This document shows, one piece after another, positions 16,030-25,160 of a stretch of DNA of 64,000 nt. The notes under the pieces are model-generated. The model saw nothing but the letters and a program-made list of their open reading frames with translations. It ran no database searches and was not told where the DNA came from. The DNA comes from Dyadobacter sp. Leaf189 (lineage in GTDB: Bacteria > Bacteroidota > Bacteroidia > Cytophagales > Spirosomataceae): the NCBI RefSeq assembly GCF_001424405.1, contig NZ_LMPS01000006.1:372001-436000 (forward strand), in the 5' to 3' direction. The stretch's first letter is position 1. Every line of letters starts with the position of its first letter. Made by a program: the position numbers and the translations under genes.

Positions 16030-16947
16030 TTAGTTGAAAGAAGCTCTGAATTCAAGGGGCGAGTAGTTAGTCTTTGTTTTGAAGAGTTTGCTGAAAGACT
16101 GCGGATGCTCAAAGCCGAGCTCGTAAGCGATCTCGCTGACAGACAAATCTGTGACAGACAGCCGCTCCTTGGCTTTCTCGATCAGCCTGTGATGAATATG
16201 CTGCTGGGTAGTTTGTCCCGTAAGTGTTTTGAGCACATTGCTCAGGTAATTAGGTGAAATATTAAGATTTTCTGCCACGTGCTGCACAGTAGGCAGCCCC
16301 TTTTGCATTAAGTCCGGACTGTCAAAATAAGCATTGATGATTTCTTCCAGCCGGTCGAGGATCTTGTGGTTGACATTCTTGCGGGTCAGGAACTGGCGGT
16401 GATAAAAGCGTTCTGAATATTTCAGCAGCAATTCTATCTGCGCAATGATCAGGTCCTGACTGAACTTATCCAGATTTGCCCGATACTCCTGCCGGATATT
16501 TTCAATGATCGTATTCAGCGTAGCTTCTTCCTTTTCAGAAACAAAAAGCGCCTCCGTAACACTGTACTCGAAGTATTCGTACTGCTTGATACCCTTGGCA
16601 AGCGGCGTGTTCCAGAGCAGGTCGGGATGAAGCATTAACATCCACCCCGATTGCTGAACTTCGGTATCAATGTCGGTACCAAACCTGAGCACTTGTCCCG
16701 GCGCCATAAAAAACATCACACCGTTGTCAAAATCCACGTCCTGCTGCCCGTACTTCATCTTGATGTGAAAATTACGTTTGAGCGCAATGGAATAGAAATC
16801 CTTTACGATAGCAGGGGCATTCCCGGCAACATGCCGCACGAGCGACATATCTATCACGCTTACAAGCGGATGCTCGGGCGCAGGCAAGCCACGGAATCTG
16901 TGAAATTCGCTGATGGTCTTGAATCGGGTGGGCTGGATGGTGGACAT
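16030..16947 (-). CDS. AraC-family transcriptional regulator
   Basis: The 305-residue protein has an N-terminal cupin-like sensing region. The C-terminal double helix-turn-helix (about 210-300) reads TVQHVAENLNISPNYLSNVLKTLTG and then LSVSEIAYELGFEHPQSFSKLFKTKTNYSPLEFR, matching the AraC signature. It follows an NmrA-like gene by 12 bases, so the two form an operon. A 21-bp-spaced direct repeat upstream of that operon is a fitting operator for autoregulation. The inducer is unknown. Confidence 0.93.
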   Translation of the reverse strand: MSTIQPTRFKTISEFHRFRGLPAPEHPLVSVIDMSLVRHVAGNAPAIVKDFYSIALKRNFHIKMKYGQQDVDFDNGVMFFMAPGQVLRFGTDIDTEVQQSGWMLMLHPDLLWNTPLAKGIKQYEYFEYSVTEALFVSEKEEATLNTIIENIRQEYRANLDKFSQDLIIAQIELLLKYSERFYHRQFLTRKNVNHKILDRLEEIINAYFDSPDLMQKGLPTVQHVAENLNISPNYLSNVLKTLTGQTTQQHIHHRLIEKAKERLSVTDLSVSEIAYELGFEHPQSFSKLFKTKTNYSPLEFRASFN

Positions 16948-16959
16948 GTTACAAGTTAA

Positions 16960-17859
16960 TCAATTCTCCCTGAATGCACCTGCAAACTCCTGCGCAAAAT
17001 CAGCCAGCTTCACCTTTCCCATGCTGGCGGGGCGGTTTTTGACATAATCCTCACCCAGCAACCCGCTGTACAATGCACCGTACATTTCTACCAGCCCCGC
17101 TGCAATGGCCGGGTTCATGCCCACAGAAGTCAGGTTGTTGAGCGACTCCTCAGACGAAATAACCACCCATTTCAGATCCGGTTTACCAAGCGCCGCCGCC
17201 AGAATGCGCGCAGTTTCATCGCCGGTAAGCTCCTCGCTCGCCACATAACGTACATTTCTGCCCGTAAAGCCGGATTGCAGTTCTTCTGCCACTGCATCGG
17301 CAATGTCAAAAGGAGACACCCAGGGAATCATGCTGTCGCCGCCATAATTGACGTAAATACCGCCTGTAGCTTTGATCATAGGCACATAACCATAGAGATT
17401 GTAGTAGAAAGAAACCGGTCGCATGTGCGTGATCGAAACGTCCGCAGGCAATGCATTAAGGGTTTGTTCTACATGGTAAGCACCGACCAGAATACCATTT
17501 CCCTCAGCTAAATGCGCCCCGAAAGTACTGAGATTGACAACCCGCTTCACGCCCGCATGCTGAATTGCTTCGGCGTAATTCTGCCCCAGCTGTTTGTAGA
17601 ACCCAATGAGGTCCAAATCTTTGCTCAGGTAGCTGTGCGCCGCTACCATGGTGTAAACCGCGTCGGCGCCGGTGAAGGTTTTTGCAAGAAATTCCACATC
17701 TTCAAAAGTACCGATAGCCGCTTTCGCACCCAGTTCCTCTATTTGCTGCTGCCTCTCAGGGCTGCTGCTGATTACTGTTACTTCGTGCCCGTTGCCAATC
17801 AATGTTCCGGCGAGTGGCTTGCTGATGTGTCCGAGCGAGCCTGTTAAAACGATTTTCAT
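16960..17859 (-). CDS. NmrA-like NAD(P)-binding protein (atypical SDR)
   Basis: The 299-residue protein starts MKIVLTGSLGHISKPLAGTLIGNGHEV, a Rossmann fold with a modified glycine motif (TGSLGHIS). GADAVYTMVAAHSYL and VVNLSTFGAHLAEGNG follow the NmrA/NAD(P)H-dehydrogenase-like pattern. A canonical YxxxK is not evident, so it may be a redox sensor or a quinone/flavin-type oxidoreductase. Co-transcription with the AraC regulator suggests that the regulator controls it. Confidence 0.85.
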   Translation of the reverse strand: MKIVLTGSLGHISKPLAGTLIGNGHEVTVISSSPERQQQIEELGAKAAIGTFEDVEFLAKTFTGADAVYTMVAAHSYLSKDLDLIGFYKQLGQNYAEAIQHAGVKRVVNLSTFGAHLAEGNGILVGAYHVEQTLNALPADVSITHMRPVSFYYNLYGYVPMIKATGGIYVNYGGDSMIPWVSPFDIADAVAEELQSGFTGRNVRYVASEELTGDETARILAAALGKPDLKWVVISSEESLNNLTSVGMNPAIAAGLVEMYGALYSGLLGEDYVKNRPASMGKVKLADFAQEFAGAFREN

Positions 17860-17911
17860 TTTGCTGTCTTTTTTTGTTTATGCAAAATTGCGCAGCACCG
17901 AAAAAGCAGGC

Positions 17912-17941
17912 GTAGCCGAATCTACGGTTGTTGTAGCCGAA
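17912..17941 (-). promoter_or_regulatory. 21-bp-phased direct repeat upstream of the nmrA-araC operon
   Basis: GTAGCCGAA occurs at 17912-17920 and 17933-17941, exactly 21 bases apart (two helical turns) and about 53-82 bases before the operon start at 17859. AraC-type proteins typically bind such direct half-sites on one DNA face. Confidence 0.55.
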
Positions 17942-18016
17942 AGAAGGGCCGCTATGAAGACGCTTTAAACTTTTGGAAAGATATTTGCACGAGCAGAACC
18001 ATCAAACGACACTCCA

Positions 18017-18259
18017 ATGCCCCAGCCCGAACTCACCGGTCTCCAGAAGCGAGCCTCCAGATACATTGATAAAGCAATCAGCTACAAAGTCCGCCCGGGC
18101 GAGGTAATTGAAGGTTACTTTTCCGGCTTTGATGAAAAGAATAATGAACGCGCTGTGATACAGATGTCCAATGCAGCCGACACTACCACCCTGCCATTAA
18201 TGACCGTCGTGAATTATTTCGAGGGTGTTGACGATGAGGAAGTCGAAGGAAATCCGTGA
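18017..18259 (+). CDS. Small protein of unknown function
   Basis: The 80-residue protein has an ATG start and no recognisable family. The N-terminal half is basic and predicted helical (LQKRASRYIDKAISYKVR). The middle reads VIEGYFSGFDEKNNERAVIQMSNAADTT, and the C-terminus is very acidic (GVDDEEVEGNP). No signal peptide or membrane segment is present. The codon pattern is consistent with a real gene and no overlapping gene competes. It is divergent from the nmrA-araC operon, so it could share that region's control. Confidence 0.6.
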   Translation: MPQPELTGLQKRASRYIDKAISYKVRPGEVIEGYFSGFDEKNNERAVIQMSNAADTTTLPLMTVVNYFEGVDDEEVEGNP

Positions 18260-18413
18260 TCGCCTGCGATCTGTAATACTCAAAAATGGTCAGGCGTTCC
18301 GCGCAAGGATTGAAGGTTGTTAAATGATGTTAAATACTTCATCGTGGAGGACTTAATCGCCGGGACGCACCTGCTATTTTTTACCTTTATGCAGCTAACT
18401 CACGTCCGATTAT

Positions 18414-20813
18414 ATGCTGCAAAACTACCTGACCGTCGCTGTCCGTAACCTGCGGGTAAATGCCACTTATACCCTGCTCAACATCCTTGGACTGGCACTC
18501 GGAATGTCCGGCGCAACGCTGATCTTCCTCTTTCTCGCCCATCACCTCTCCACTGACCGGCACCAGCCGGATGCCAGCAGGCTGTACCGGGTCGTACTCG
18601 ACCTGCATTTAGACGAGGGAATTGTTCGCGAGCCTGGGTCTGCGTACCCGCTTTCAGCTGCTTTGGGAAAAGACTATGCGGGCGTTGAAAAAACGGGATT
18701 CCTCCGCCGGATGCCGATGGTATCGTTTTCAACCAACACTGCCGCCGGTCCGCGGCGCTTTATGGAAAAGGAAAATGTCGCCTATGCGGATTACGGTTAT
18801 ATGCAGCTCTTTGCATTGAACTGGCATTCCGGCAATGCGGCAGCGACCATGCAGGAGCCTTTTACAGTAGTTGTGAGCCAGAAACTTGCACGAAAATATT
18901 TTGGAACGGAAGATGTAACAGGACAAATTTTGCGGCTCGACAATGCGCACGATTTAAAAATTACCGGCGTGATCAGAGATCAGCAGTATCCCAGTGATTT
19001 TTTCTTTGATGCCTACATTTCCCTCCCCACCATCAAAACCATTGAACCTACTAACTGGCAAACCGATTTCGGCTGGATCAGCAGCCGGAATTTTACTTTT
19101 GCGAGACTCGCACCGGATACACAGCCCCAGCACATTGAAAAGCTTATAGCCAAAAACGGAAAGAAATATTATGCGGACAACGCGCCCTACTACCGGCACC
19201 ATTTGCAACCGCTGGCTGACATTCACTTCAATGAAAATTACGATGGCAAAATCCGGCGCTCCATTCTCTGGATTTTAGCCGGCGTAGGCTTCTTTCTGGT
19301 GTTGGTTGCAAGCATTAACTTCATCAATATGGCCACGGCCCAGGCTGTGAAACGCTCAAAGGAAATCGGCGTGCGAAAGGCGCTTGGGAGCAGCAGACAG
19401 CAACTTTTCTGGCAGTTCAATATCGAAACACTGCTGATTACCCTTCTAGCCGCATTTGGCTCCATACTCTTTACCATTCCGCTTTTCACGCCACTCAATA
19501 ACTGGACGCACACGCAGGCTTTTCAGGCAGGTAACCTCCTGCAAATGGAAGTGCTGGTTTTCGCCCTCGTTACAATACTGCTGATTGTACTGCTCGCCGG
19601 TTTCTACCCGGCGGTGATCCTCTCGGGCTTTAATCCGGTAGCTGCTTTGAAAAGCAAGCTCATTTCCCGTCAGGTTGGCGGTATCGGGCTGCGGCGCTCA
19701 TTGGTGGTCGTGCAGCTGGTAATTGCACAAATCATGATCACCGGCACGCTGGTCATGATGCTGCAACTTGATTTTTTCCGGAATGCAGACCTGGGTTTTG
19801 ACCAGAAGGGCGTAATCCGGATAACGCTGCCCAGGCAGACCGGCGAAACCGTAAACAGGCAGGCTTTCCGCAATGCGCTACTCCAATATCCCGAGGTAAA
19901 GTCGGTTACTTACCAGTACGACGCGCCTACTTCCGATATGGGATTCGGCGGCTCGGTTCGGTTCGACAACCGCATCGAATGGGAAAAGTTTGTAATTAAA
20001 GTGCGGTTTGGCGATGCGGATTATCTCAAAACATACCAGATGCCGCTGCTCGCCGGCCGCAGCTTCTCCGACCGTGACTCAGTCCGGGAATTTGTTGTCA
20101 ATGAGGAATTCATGAAAAAGCTGGGGATCCGCGATGCGCAACAAATGATCGGCCGGTCGATGGAAGACGGTACCTCTGGCTACAAAGGCCGGATTGTGGG
20201 TGTGGTCAAAAGTTTTCACCTGCGATCGTTGCACGATGCAACTGAGCCCTGCGCCATTTACGCCCAGCCTGAACAATACCGCGAAGTAGCGATCCGACTC
20301 GACTTATCTTCTCTCACCAACTCCATATCCCATATCCGGAAAGCATGGCAAACGCATTATCCCGGCGAGGTTTTCAACTGGGAATTCATCGAAGAGAAAA
20401 TTGCCTCCTTTTACGCCAGGGAAGAGCAACTAACCAACCTGATCCGTCTTTTCGCCTGGGTTGCAATCGTGATTTGCTGCCTTGGATTGTATGGGATGAT
20501 CTCATTTATGGTTACCGAAAAAACGAAGGAGATCGGCATACGAAAAGTGCTTGGAGCCAGTGTTGACAGCATTTTAGCCCTTTTCGGGAAGGAGCTTTTG
20601 ATCCTGACCGGCATTGCGTTTTTGCTATCTTTTCCCGTGGCGTGGACGCTCATGAGCATGTGGCTAAATCACTTCGCCTATCGCATTGACCTCCATTGGT
20701 GGCTCATAGCAGCAGGCAGTCTGCTGATTGTGCCGATTATTATACTGACCATCGGATTGAAGGTAATGCAGGCAGCCAGAATGAACCCGGTAAATAGCCT
20801 CGCCAGTGACTAA
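18414..20813 (+). CDS. MacB/FtsX-like ABC transporter permease (double-domain, first of tandem pair)
   Basis: The 799-residue protein has the layout usual in Bacteroidota: an N-terminal membrane helix (about 20-42), a large periplasmic MacB-PCD domain, three helices with an FtsX core (about 285-420), a second helix and periplasmic domain (about 430-660), and a final three-helix FtsX domain. KEIGVRKALGSSRQQL and KEIGIRKVLGASVDSI are the conserved cytoplasmic coupling motifs of each half. Such permeases work with a LolD/MacB-type ATPase in export or mechanotransmission. No ATPase gene is nearby, so the partner must be elsewhere. Confidence 0.93.
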   Translation: MLQNYLTVAVRNLRVNATYTLLNILGLALGMSGATLIFLFLAHHLSTDRHQPDASRLYRVVLDLHLDEGIVREPGSAYPLSAALGKDYAGVEKTGFLRRMPMVSFSTNTAAGPRRFMEKENVAYADYGYMQLFALNWHSGNAAATMQEPFTVVVSQKLARKYFGTEDVTGQILRLDNAHDLKITGVIRDQQYPSDFFFDAYISLPTIKTIEPTNWQTDFGWISSRNFTFARLAPDTQPQHIEKLIAKNGKKYYADNAPYYRHHLQPLADIHFNENYDGKIRRSILWILAGVGFFLVLVASINFINMATAQAVKRSKEIGVRKALGSSRQQLFWQFNIETLLITLLAAFGSILFTIPLFTPLNNWTHTQAFQAGNLLQMEVLVFALVTILLIVLLAGFYPAVILSGFNPVAALKSKLISRQVGGIGLRRSLVVVQLVIAQIMITGTLVMMLQLDFFRNADLGFDQKGVIRITLPRQTGETVNRQAFRNALLQYPEVKSVTYQYDAPTSDMGFGGSVRFDNRIEWEKFVIKVRFGDADYLKTYQMPLLAGRSFSDRDSVREFVVNEEFMKKLGIRDAQQMIGRSMEDGTSGYKGRIVGVVKSFHLRSLHDATEPCAIYAQPEQYREVAIRLDLSSLTNSISHIRKAWQTHYPGEVFNWEFIEEKIASFYAREEQLTNLIRLFAWVAIVICCLGLYGMISFMVTEKTKEIGIRKVLGASVDSILALFGKELLILTGIAFLLSFPVAWTLMSMWLNHFAYRIDLHWWLIAAGSLLIVPIIILTIGLKVMQAARMNPVNSLASD

Positions 20814-20937
20814 AATGTCGCTTTCAACTTTCAGGCAAGATCCCGCCCCGGCCTAACTGCATGAAACTGCTGCGGGCTAAGTGCCACAAAAACTGTCCGT
20901 TTGCCGTATTGGCCAATGAACACCTGACCTTAACAGC

Positions 20938-23292
20938 ATGATCTTCAACTACCTTAAAATTGCATTACGCAGCCTGCGCGGTGGCGGCTGGTATTCGGTA
21001 CTTAATATTGGCGGACTGTCTGTGGTACTTGCCGTGAGCCTGCTGCTGTTTTGGTGGGTAAAAGACGAGCTGACTTTCGACCGATTTCATCCAAATGCCG
21101 ATCGTACCTACCTCATTAATGCGCATTTCGGGAAAGGGCCTGATGAGAATACATTTACCTCAACGCCGTCTCCTGTCGCTATCGCAGCCACAAACATCCC
21201 CGAGATAGAGGTAGTAACACGCACCGCGCCGTTCCCGGGCAGCATTTTCCGCACAGGTAAGCACACCTTCACAGAGAAAAGCGGCATTGCTTTCGCAGAC
21301 ACCAATTTTCTCAAAGTATTCGAAGGTTTTAAAGTTATCGCCGGTAATCCTGACAAGCCATTCACAGCCCGGAATGCAATGGTAGTCTCGGAAAAATTAG
21401 CAAAGAAATATTTCGGGACCATCGACGTCATCGGGAAAGCCGTCGAAAATGTTGATACCAAAACAACACTCGTAATCAGCGCTGTGCTGGCAAATGCGCC
21501 GGACAATTCTTCACTCAGAAATGATATTTATGTCAATATGGATGTCCGCAAGATCATTGCTCCCGAGAGAGGCGGACAAAAACTGATGGATGAAAACTGG
21601 GATGATTTCGGGGTTGAAACTTATGTTGTAACAAAGCCAGGCGCAGCTATTCAACTTCTGAATCAACAGCTTACCGCGGCTCACGCGCGTTCGGTAAAGG
21701 AAAAGGTGCAATCAGATTACCGATTGCAGTTATTTGCCGACACCCACCTGCATCCCGTAGAAGGCGGAGATTCTCCTGAGCAGCAGGTCCAGATATTGGG
21801 CATGGTAGCCCTGCTCCTGCTCAGTATCGGCTGCATCAACTACGTCAACCTGACAACCGCGCGTGCGACAAGGCGGCATAAGGAAATAGGTGTGCGCAAG
21901 GTGGTGGGCGCAGGTTTCGCGCAACTCGCAGGACAATTACTCATCGAGTCACTGCTGACATTGAGCATTTCGCTGATCGTCGCAGTCGGGTTAGTACAGG
22001 CGCTGCTGCCCTTTTATTCAAACATAACCGGCAAATCAGGCCGTTTTTCACTTGCCGATCCGGCTGCCTGGCAGGTGCTTTCCGGTATTTTGTTCTTTTG
22101 CTTTTTAATGGCGGCCATTTATCCTGCTGTTCTCATTTCGGGCTTCAATCCCGTTGCCGCATTGCGGGGCAGCCACCGACAAACCGGAGCCGCCGGCTTG
22201 CGTAAGTCGCTCGTAGTATTGCAGTTTACATTAGCGACGGTTTTGGTCGTGGGTACATTTGTAATAGGGAATCAGCTCCGGTTTATCCGTGAGCGCGACG
22301 CGGGTTTTAACCGTGAACACGTTTTCACATTTCAAGGGAAAGGATTTACGCAGCAGTTCAAGCAGGCACTGGCGGGAGAGGCAAGCGTTTTGGCGGTAAG
22401 TACTTCAACTGACACCCCGGTGAATGTGCAGACAGGTACAGCTTCCTGCGACTGGGACGGAAAGTCAAAAGACCGCACTCTGGTACTCGCGCAGATCGGC
22501 GTTGATAAAGATTTTATCCCCGGATTTAACATCAAGCTGCTGGCAGGCGACAATTTTTTCGGTACCAGGTCCGATTCTGCGCACTTCATTTTAAATGAAA
22601 CCGCAGTAAAACAAACCGGCCTGAAAGATCCTGTGGGAAAGCGTTTCAAGTGTGATGGTAGCGAGGGCATTATCATCGGTGTTGTAAAAGATTTCAATAT
22701 GATGTCCGTGCGCGAACAGATGTGGCCGCTTGTGCTGTACAGTACTCCGCAGTCAAATCACATCGTCAATGTGCATACCACAGGCAAGCTTGCGCCGGCT
22801 GCATTGGCGGCGGCTGAAAAGCTTTGGAAGCAATACCAGCCCGAGTACCCATTTGAATATACATTTCTAGATTCAGCTTACGATCAGCTTTATAAGTCGG
22901 AGCAGCAGACGGGACAGCTTTTCAACTTTTTTGCCGGCATTGCAATCCTCGTTTCCTGCCTGGGCTTGCTTGGCCTGGCTTCTTTCGTGACGGAGCAGCG
23001 CACCAAAGAAGTCGGCATCCGAAAAGTGCTGGGCGCGACAGTCGTGCACATTACCACCTTACTTTCCACCGATTTTGTCAGACTGGTCTTGATTGCCATT
23101 GTAATTGCGACGCCCGTTTCGTGGTATCTGATGGATCAATGGTTAAAAGGATTCGCATTTCAGGTAGAGCTGAGCTGGTGGACATTTGCCCTCGCAGGCG
23201 CTCTTTCGCTTTTCACCGCATTGCTTACGGTAAGCTATCAGGCAGTAAAAGCAGCTTTAATGAACCCGACCCGCGCCATGAAAGCAGAATAA
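20938..23292 (+). CDS. MacB/FtsX-like ABC transporter permease (second of tandem pair)
   Basis: The 784-residue paralogue of the preceding gene has the same plan. Coupling motifs are HKEIGVRKVVGAGFAQL and KEVGIRKVLGATVVHI, and both end with NPxxA/M type tails. A gap of 124 bases separates the two genes and the orientation is the same, suggesting duplication. The periplasmic domains differ clearly, so the substrates or partners may differ. No ATPase is encoded beside it. Confidence 0.93.
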   Translation: MIFNYLKIALRSLRGGGWYSVLNIGGLSVVLAVSLLLFWWVKDELTFDRFHPNADRTYLINAHFGKGPDENTFTSTPSPVAIAATNIPEIEVVTRTAPFPGSIFRTGKHTFTEKSGIAFADTNFLKVFEGFKVIAGNPDKPFTARNAMVVSEKLAKKYFGTIDVIGKAVENVDTKTTLVISAVLANAPDNSSLRNDIYVNMDVRKIIAPERGGQKLMDENWDDFGVETYVVTKPGAAIQLLNQQLTAAHARSVKEKVQSDYRLQLFADTHLHPVEGGDSPEQQVQILGMVALLLLSIGCINYVNLTTARATRRHKEIGVRKVVGAGFAQLAGQLLIESLLTLSISLIVAVGLVQALLPFYSNITGKSGRFSLADPAAWQVLSGILFFCFLMAAIYPAVLISGFNPVAALRGSHRQTGAAGLRKSLVVLQFTLATVLVVGTFVIGNQLRFIRERDAGFNREHVFTFQGKGFTQQFKQALAGEASVLAVSTSTDTPVNVQTGTASCDWDGKSKDRTLVLAQIGVDKDFIPGFNIKLLAGDNFFGTRSDSAHFILNETAVKQTGLKDPVGKRFKCDGSEGIIIGVVKDFNMMSVREQMWPLVLYSTPQSNHIVNVHTTGKLAPAALAAAEKLWKQYQPEYPFEYTFLDSAYDQLYKSEQQTGQLFNFFAGIAILVSCLGLLGLASFVTEQRTKEVGIRKVLGATVVHITTLLSTDFVRLVLIAIVIATPVSWYLMDQWLKGFAFQVELSWWTFALAGALSLFTALLTVSYQAVKAALMNPTRAMKAE

Positions 23293-23401
23293 GCCTGAAA
23301 TCACTCTTAAACGCAACTTGAACCGAACTTGACTCGCATTTGAACGGGATTTTGCGGGTTTGAAGCACATTTTTGCCCAAAATCAAACAAGCAAAAATGC
23401 T

Positions 23402-24826
23402 ATGAAAAATCTCGTTCAAGTACTGTTCATCCTCCTTGCATTTCAAAGTTTTGGTCAAAAGAAGAGTACCTCCTCCTCACTTAAAAAGAATGACTTCACC
23501 ATTCCGCTCACTGCTGAAAAATGGCAGTTCCAGGCCGACAAGGTAATCTTTGAGGAGCATCATGGAATAAAGGCAATGAAGCTGGCGCCTAACTCGGGAC
23601 AGGTGATTTTAAAAGATGTGGTGTTCAGAGACGGTACGATTGAGTTCGATATTGATCCTTCTGCGGCAGAGTTTGCTGAGTCGGTTTATTTCCATCAAAA
23701 AGACCAGAAAGAACAGGAGATTGTGTACCTGCGCATGTCGCGTGTCGGCAACAAGCTGGCAAACCAGGGCATTCAGTACTCGCCCTATTTTGATGGGATC
23801 AATATGTGGGATATGTATCCCGACTTTCAGGCGCCCGCGATGGTAAAAGCTGGTGAATGGAACCACGTAAAACTGGTTGTTTCAGGCAAGAGATTGCAAG
23901 TTTTCCTGAACAATGCAATGCGGCCCGCATTGGATATACCGGAGCTTCAAGGCAGCGCGACGGAAGGAAGCATCGCATTTGAAGGAGCTTCTCATATCGC
24001 CAATGTTCAGGTGAAGCCGAATGAAACAGAAGGTTTGAGTCCGCTGGCGCTACCGGATATGACCAGCTATGACGGGCTTTACCTGAGAAAATGGGCGTCC
24101 ACCGCTCCTTTTGATCTTCCCGTCGGAAGCGAGCTGGCTTTTCAGAATCAACCGAAACCGGAGCTGTTCACGGATTCTATTGCGGCCGAACGCGCTGGTC
24201 TTGTAAACCTCACGCGCAGGCACGGAGGCAACAAGAGCCGGAAGGCGATCTGGCTGAAAACCAAAATCACAGCCAAAGAAGCGGTGAAGGCTGGCATACA
24301 ACTGGGTTTCAGTGATGAAGTATGGGTGTTTTTAAATAATCAGATTGTTTTTGCTGATAAAAACCTGTTTCAGCAAAACATGAAACGCTATCCCGACGGT
24401 AGGATATCGGTACAGAATGCGACTGTGAAACTAAACCTCAACCAGGGAGAAAACGACCTGCTGATCGGGGTTGCAAATGATTTCTATGGCTGGGGTATCA
24501 TGGCGCGGCTTGAATACAGCGAGGCGATATTGGAGACCGACAATATAGCAGGCGTTATCAGTCTCGCAAAGGAGATCGCCAACCTCGATCCTGAACCTTA
24601 TACCGGAACTTACAGCAACCCGGAGGTGCAATTCAAACTGACATTTGCGAAAAAGGATAAAGTACTCACCGTCCAGGCTAACAGCAGGCCGCCTGCCGAG
24701 TTACGCCAGACCGGCAAGCACACCTTCGCCTACCCCGCCGCGGCGATCCTGTTCGAATTTTCACCTGCCGACAAAAAAGTAAGCTTCCGCGAAGGCAGCG
24801 ACAGCCGCGTCTTTGTAAAGGAGTAG
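23402..24826 (+). CDS. Secreted LamG/DUF1080-like carbohydrate-binding protein
   Basis: The start is placed at ATG 23402 (474 residues), where a clear signal peptide begins (MKNLVQVLFILLAFQSFGQ). About residues 40-210 form a concanavalin/LamG-like fold, with FRDGTIEFDIDPS, ESVYFHQKDQKEQEIVYLRM, GEWNHVKLVVSGKRLQVFLNNAMRP and GSIAFEG, typical of DUF1080-related domains. A second part (about 225-390) resembles a galactose-binding-like sandwich, and the C-terminal 80 residues are unassigned. A carbohydrate-binding or surface role is likely; no catalytic residue can be named. Confidence 0.65.
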   Translation: MKNLVQVLFILLAFQSFGQKKSTSSSLKKNDFTIPLTAEKWQFQADKVIFEEHHGIKAMKLAPNSGQVILKDVVFRDGTIEFDIDPSAAEFAESVYFHQKDQKEQEIVYLRMSRVGNKLANQGIQYSPYFDGINMWDMYPDFQAPAMVKAGEWNHVKLVVSGKRLQVFLNNAMRPALDIPELQGSATEGSIAFEGASHIANVQVKPNETEGLSPLALPDMTSYDGLYLRKWASTAPFDLPVGSELAFQNQPKPELFTDSIAAERAGLVNLTRRHGGNKSRKAIWLKTKITAKEAVKAGIQLGFSDEVWVFLNNQIVFADKNLFQQNMKRYPDGRISVQNATVKLNLNQGENDLLIGVANDFYGWGIMARLEYSEAILETDNIAGVISLAKEIANLDPEPYTGTYSNPEVQFKLTFAKKDKVLTVQANSRPPAELRQTGKHTFAYPAAAILFEFSPADKKVSFREGSDSRVFVKE

Positions 24827-24834
24827 TGCTGGAA

Positions 24835-24865
24835 CTTGAAAATCTCAATTTACATTCTATATTTG
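24835..24865 (+). promoter_or_regulatory. Bacteroidota promoter of hicAB
   Basis: CTTG (24835-24838) and TATATTTG (24858-24865) are exactly 19 bases apart. The -7 box is perfect and the -33 element is one base from consensus. Transcription should start within the palindrome that follows. Confidence 0.75.
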
Positions 24866-24891
24866 TAACTAAAAATTAGTTACATTCTATA
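24850..24891 (+). promoter_or_regulatory. Operator-like palindrome flanked by 12-bp direct repeats
   Basis: GTAACTAA-AAA-TTAGTTAC is a perfect palindrome at 24865-24883. The 12-mer TTACATTCTATA occurs at 24850-24861 and again at 24880-24891, 30 bases apart. Together they cover the -7 box, the start site and the leader, as expected for cooperative binding by HicB or HicAB. Confidence 0.7.
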
Positions 24892-24896
24892 CACAC

Positions 24897-25160
24897 ATGA
24901 GTAAAATAGAAAAGCTGCTAGCGCGCTTTTTCAATAAACCTAAGGACCTTACATGGAAGGAACTTGTATTAGTTCTGGAGTTCTATGGATATCGCGAATT
25001 GCCGACAGGAGCGACTGGCGGATCGAGACGAAAGTTTGCTGATGCGGCTAAACATATCATTAGCCTCCACAAACCGCATCCAGGGCAAATCGTCAAGTTT
25101 TACGTGATAGAACAAGTAATTGAGATTCTTGAAGAAAATGGAAAAGTCAAAAATGATTAA
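24897..25160 (+). CDS. hicA: HicA-family toxin (mRNA interferase-like)
   Basis: The 87-residue protein has the double-stranded RNA-binding-like HicA fold: a helix with KELVLVLEFYGYREL, the turn GATGGSRRKFAD, and the C-terminal LHKPHPGQIVKFYVIEQVIEILEENG. HicA toxins usually have Gly-Ser-His at the active turn, but here Arg44 replaces the His. A Ser-Arg version occurs in some Bacteroidota relatives, so activity is not excluded. It overlaps hicB by eight bases. Short and basic, it fits a toxin of this class. Confidence 0.88.
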   Translation: MSKIEKLLARFFNKPKDLTWKELVLVLEFYGYRELPTGATGGSRRKFADAAKHIISLHKPHPGQIVKFYVIEQVIEILEENGKVKND

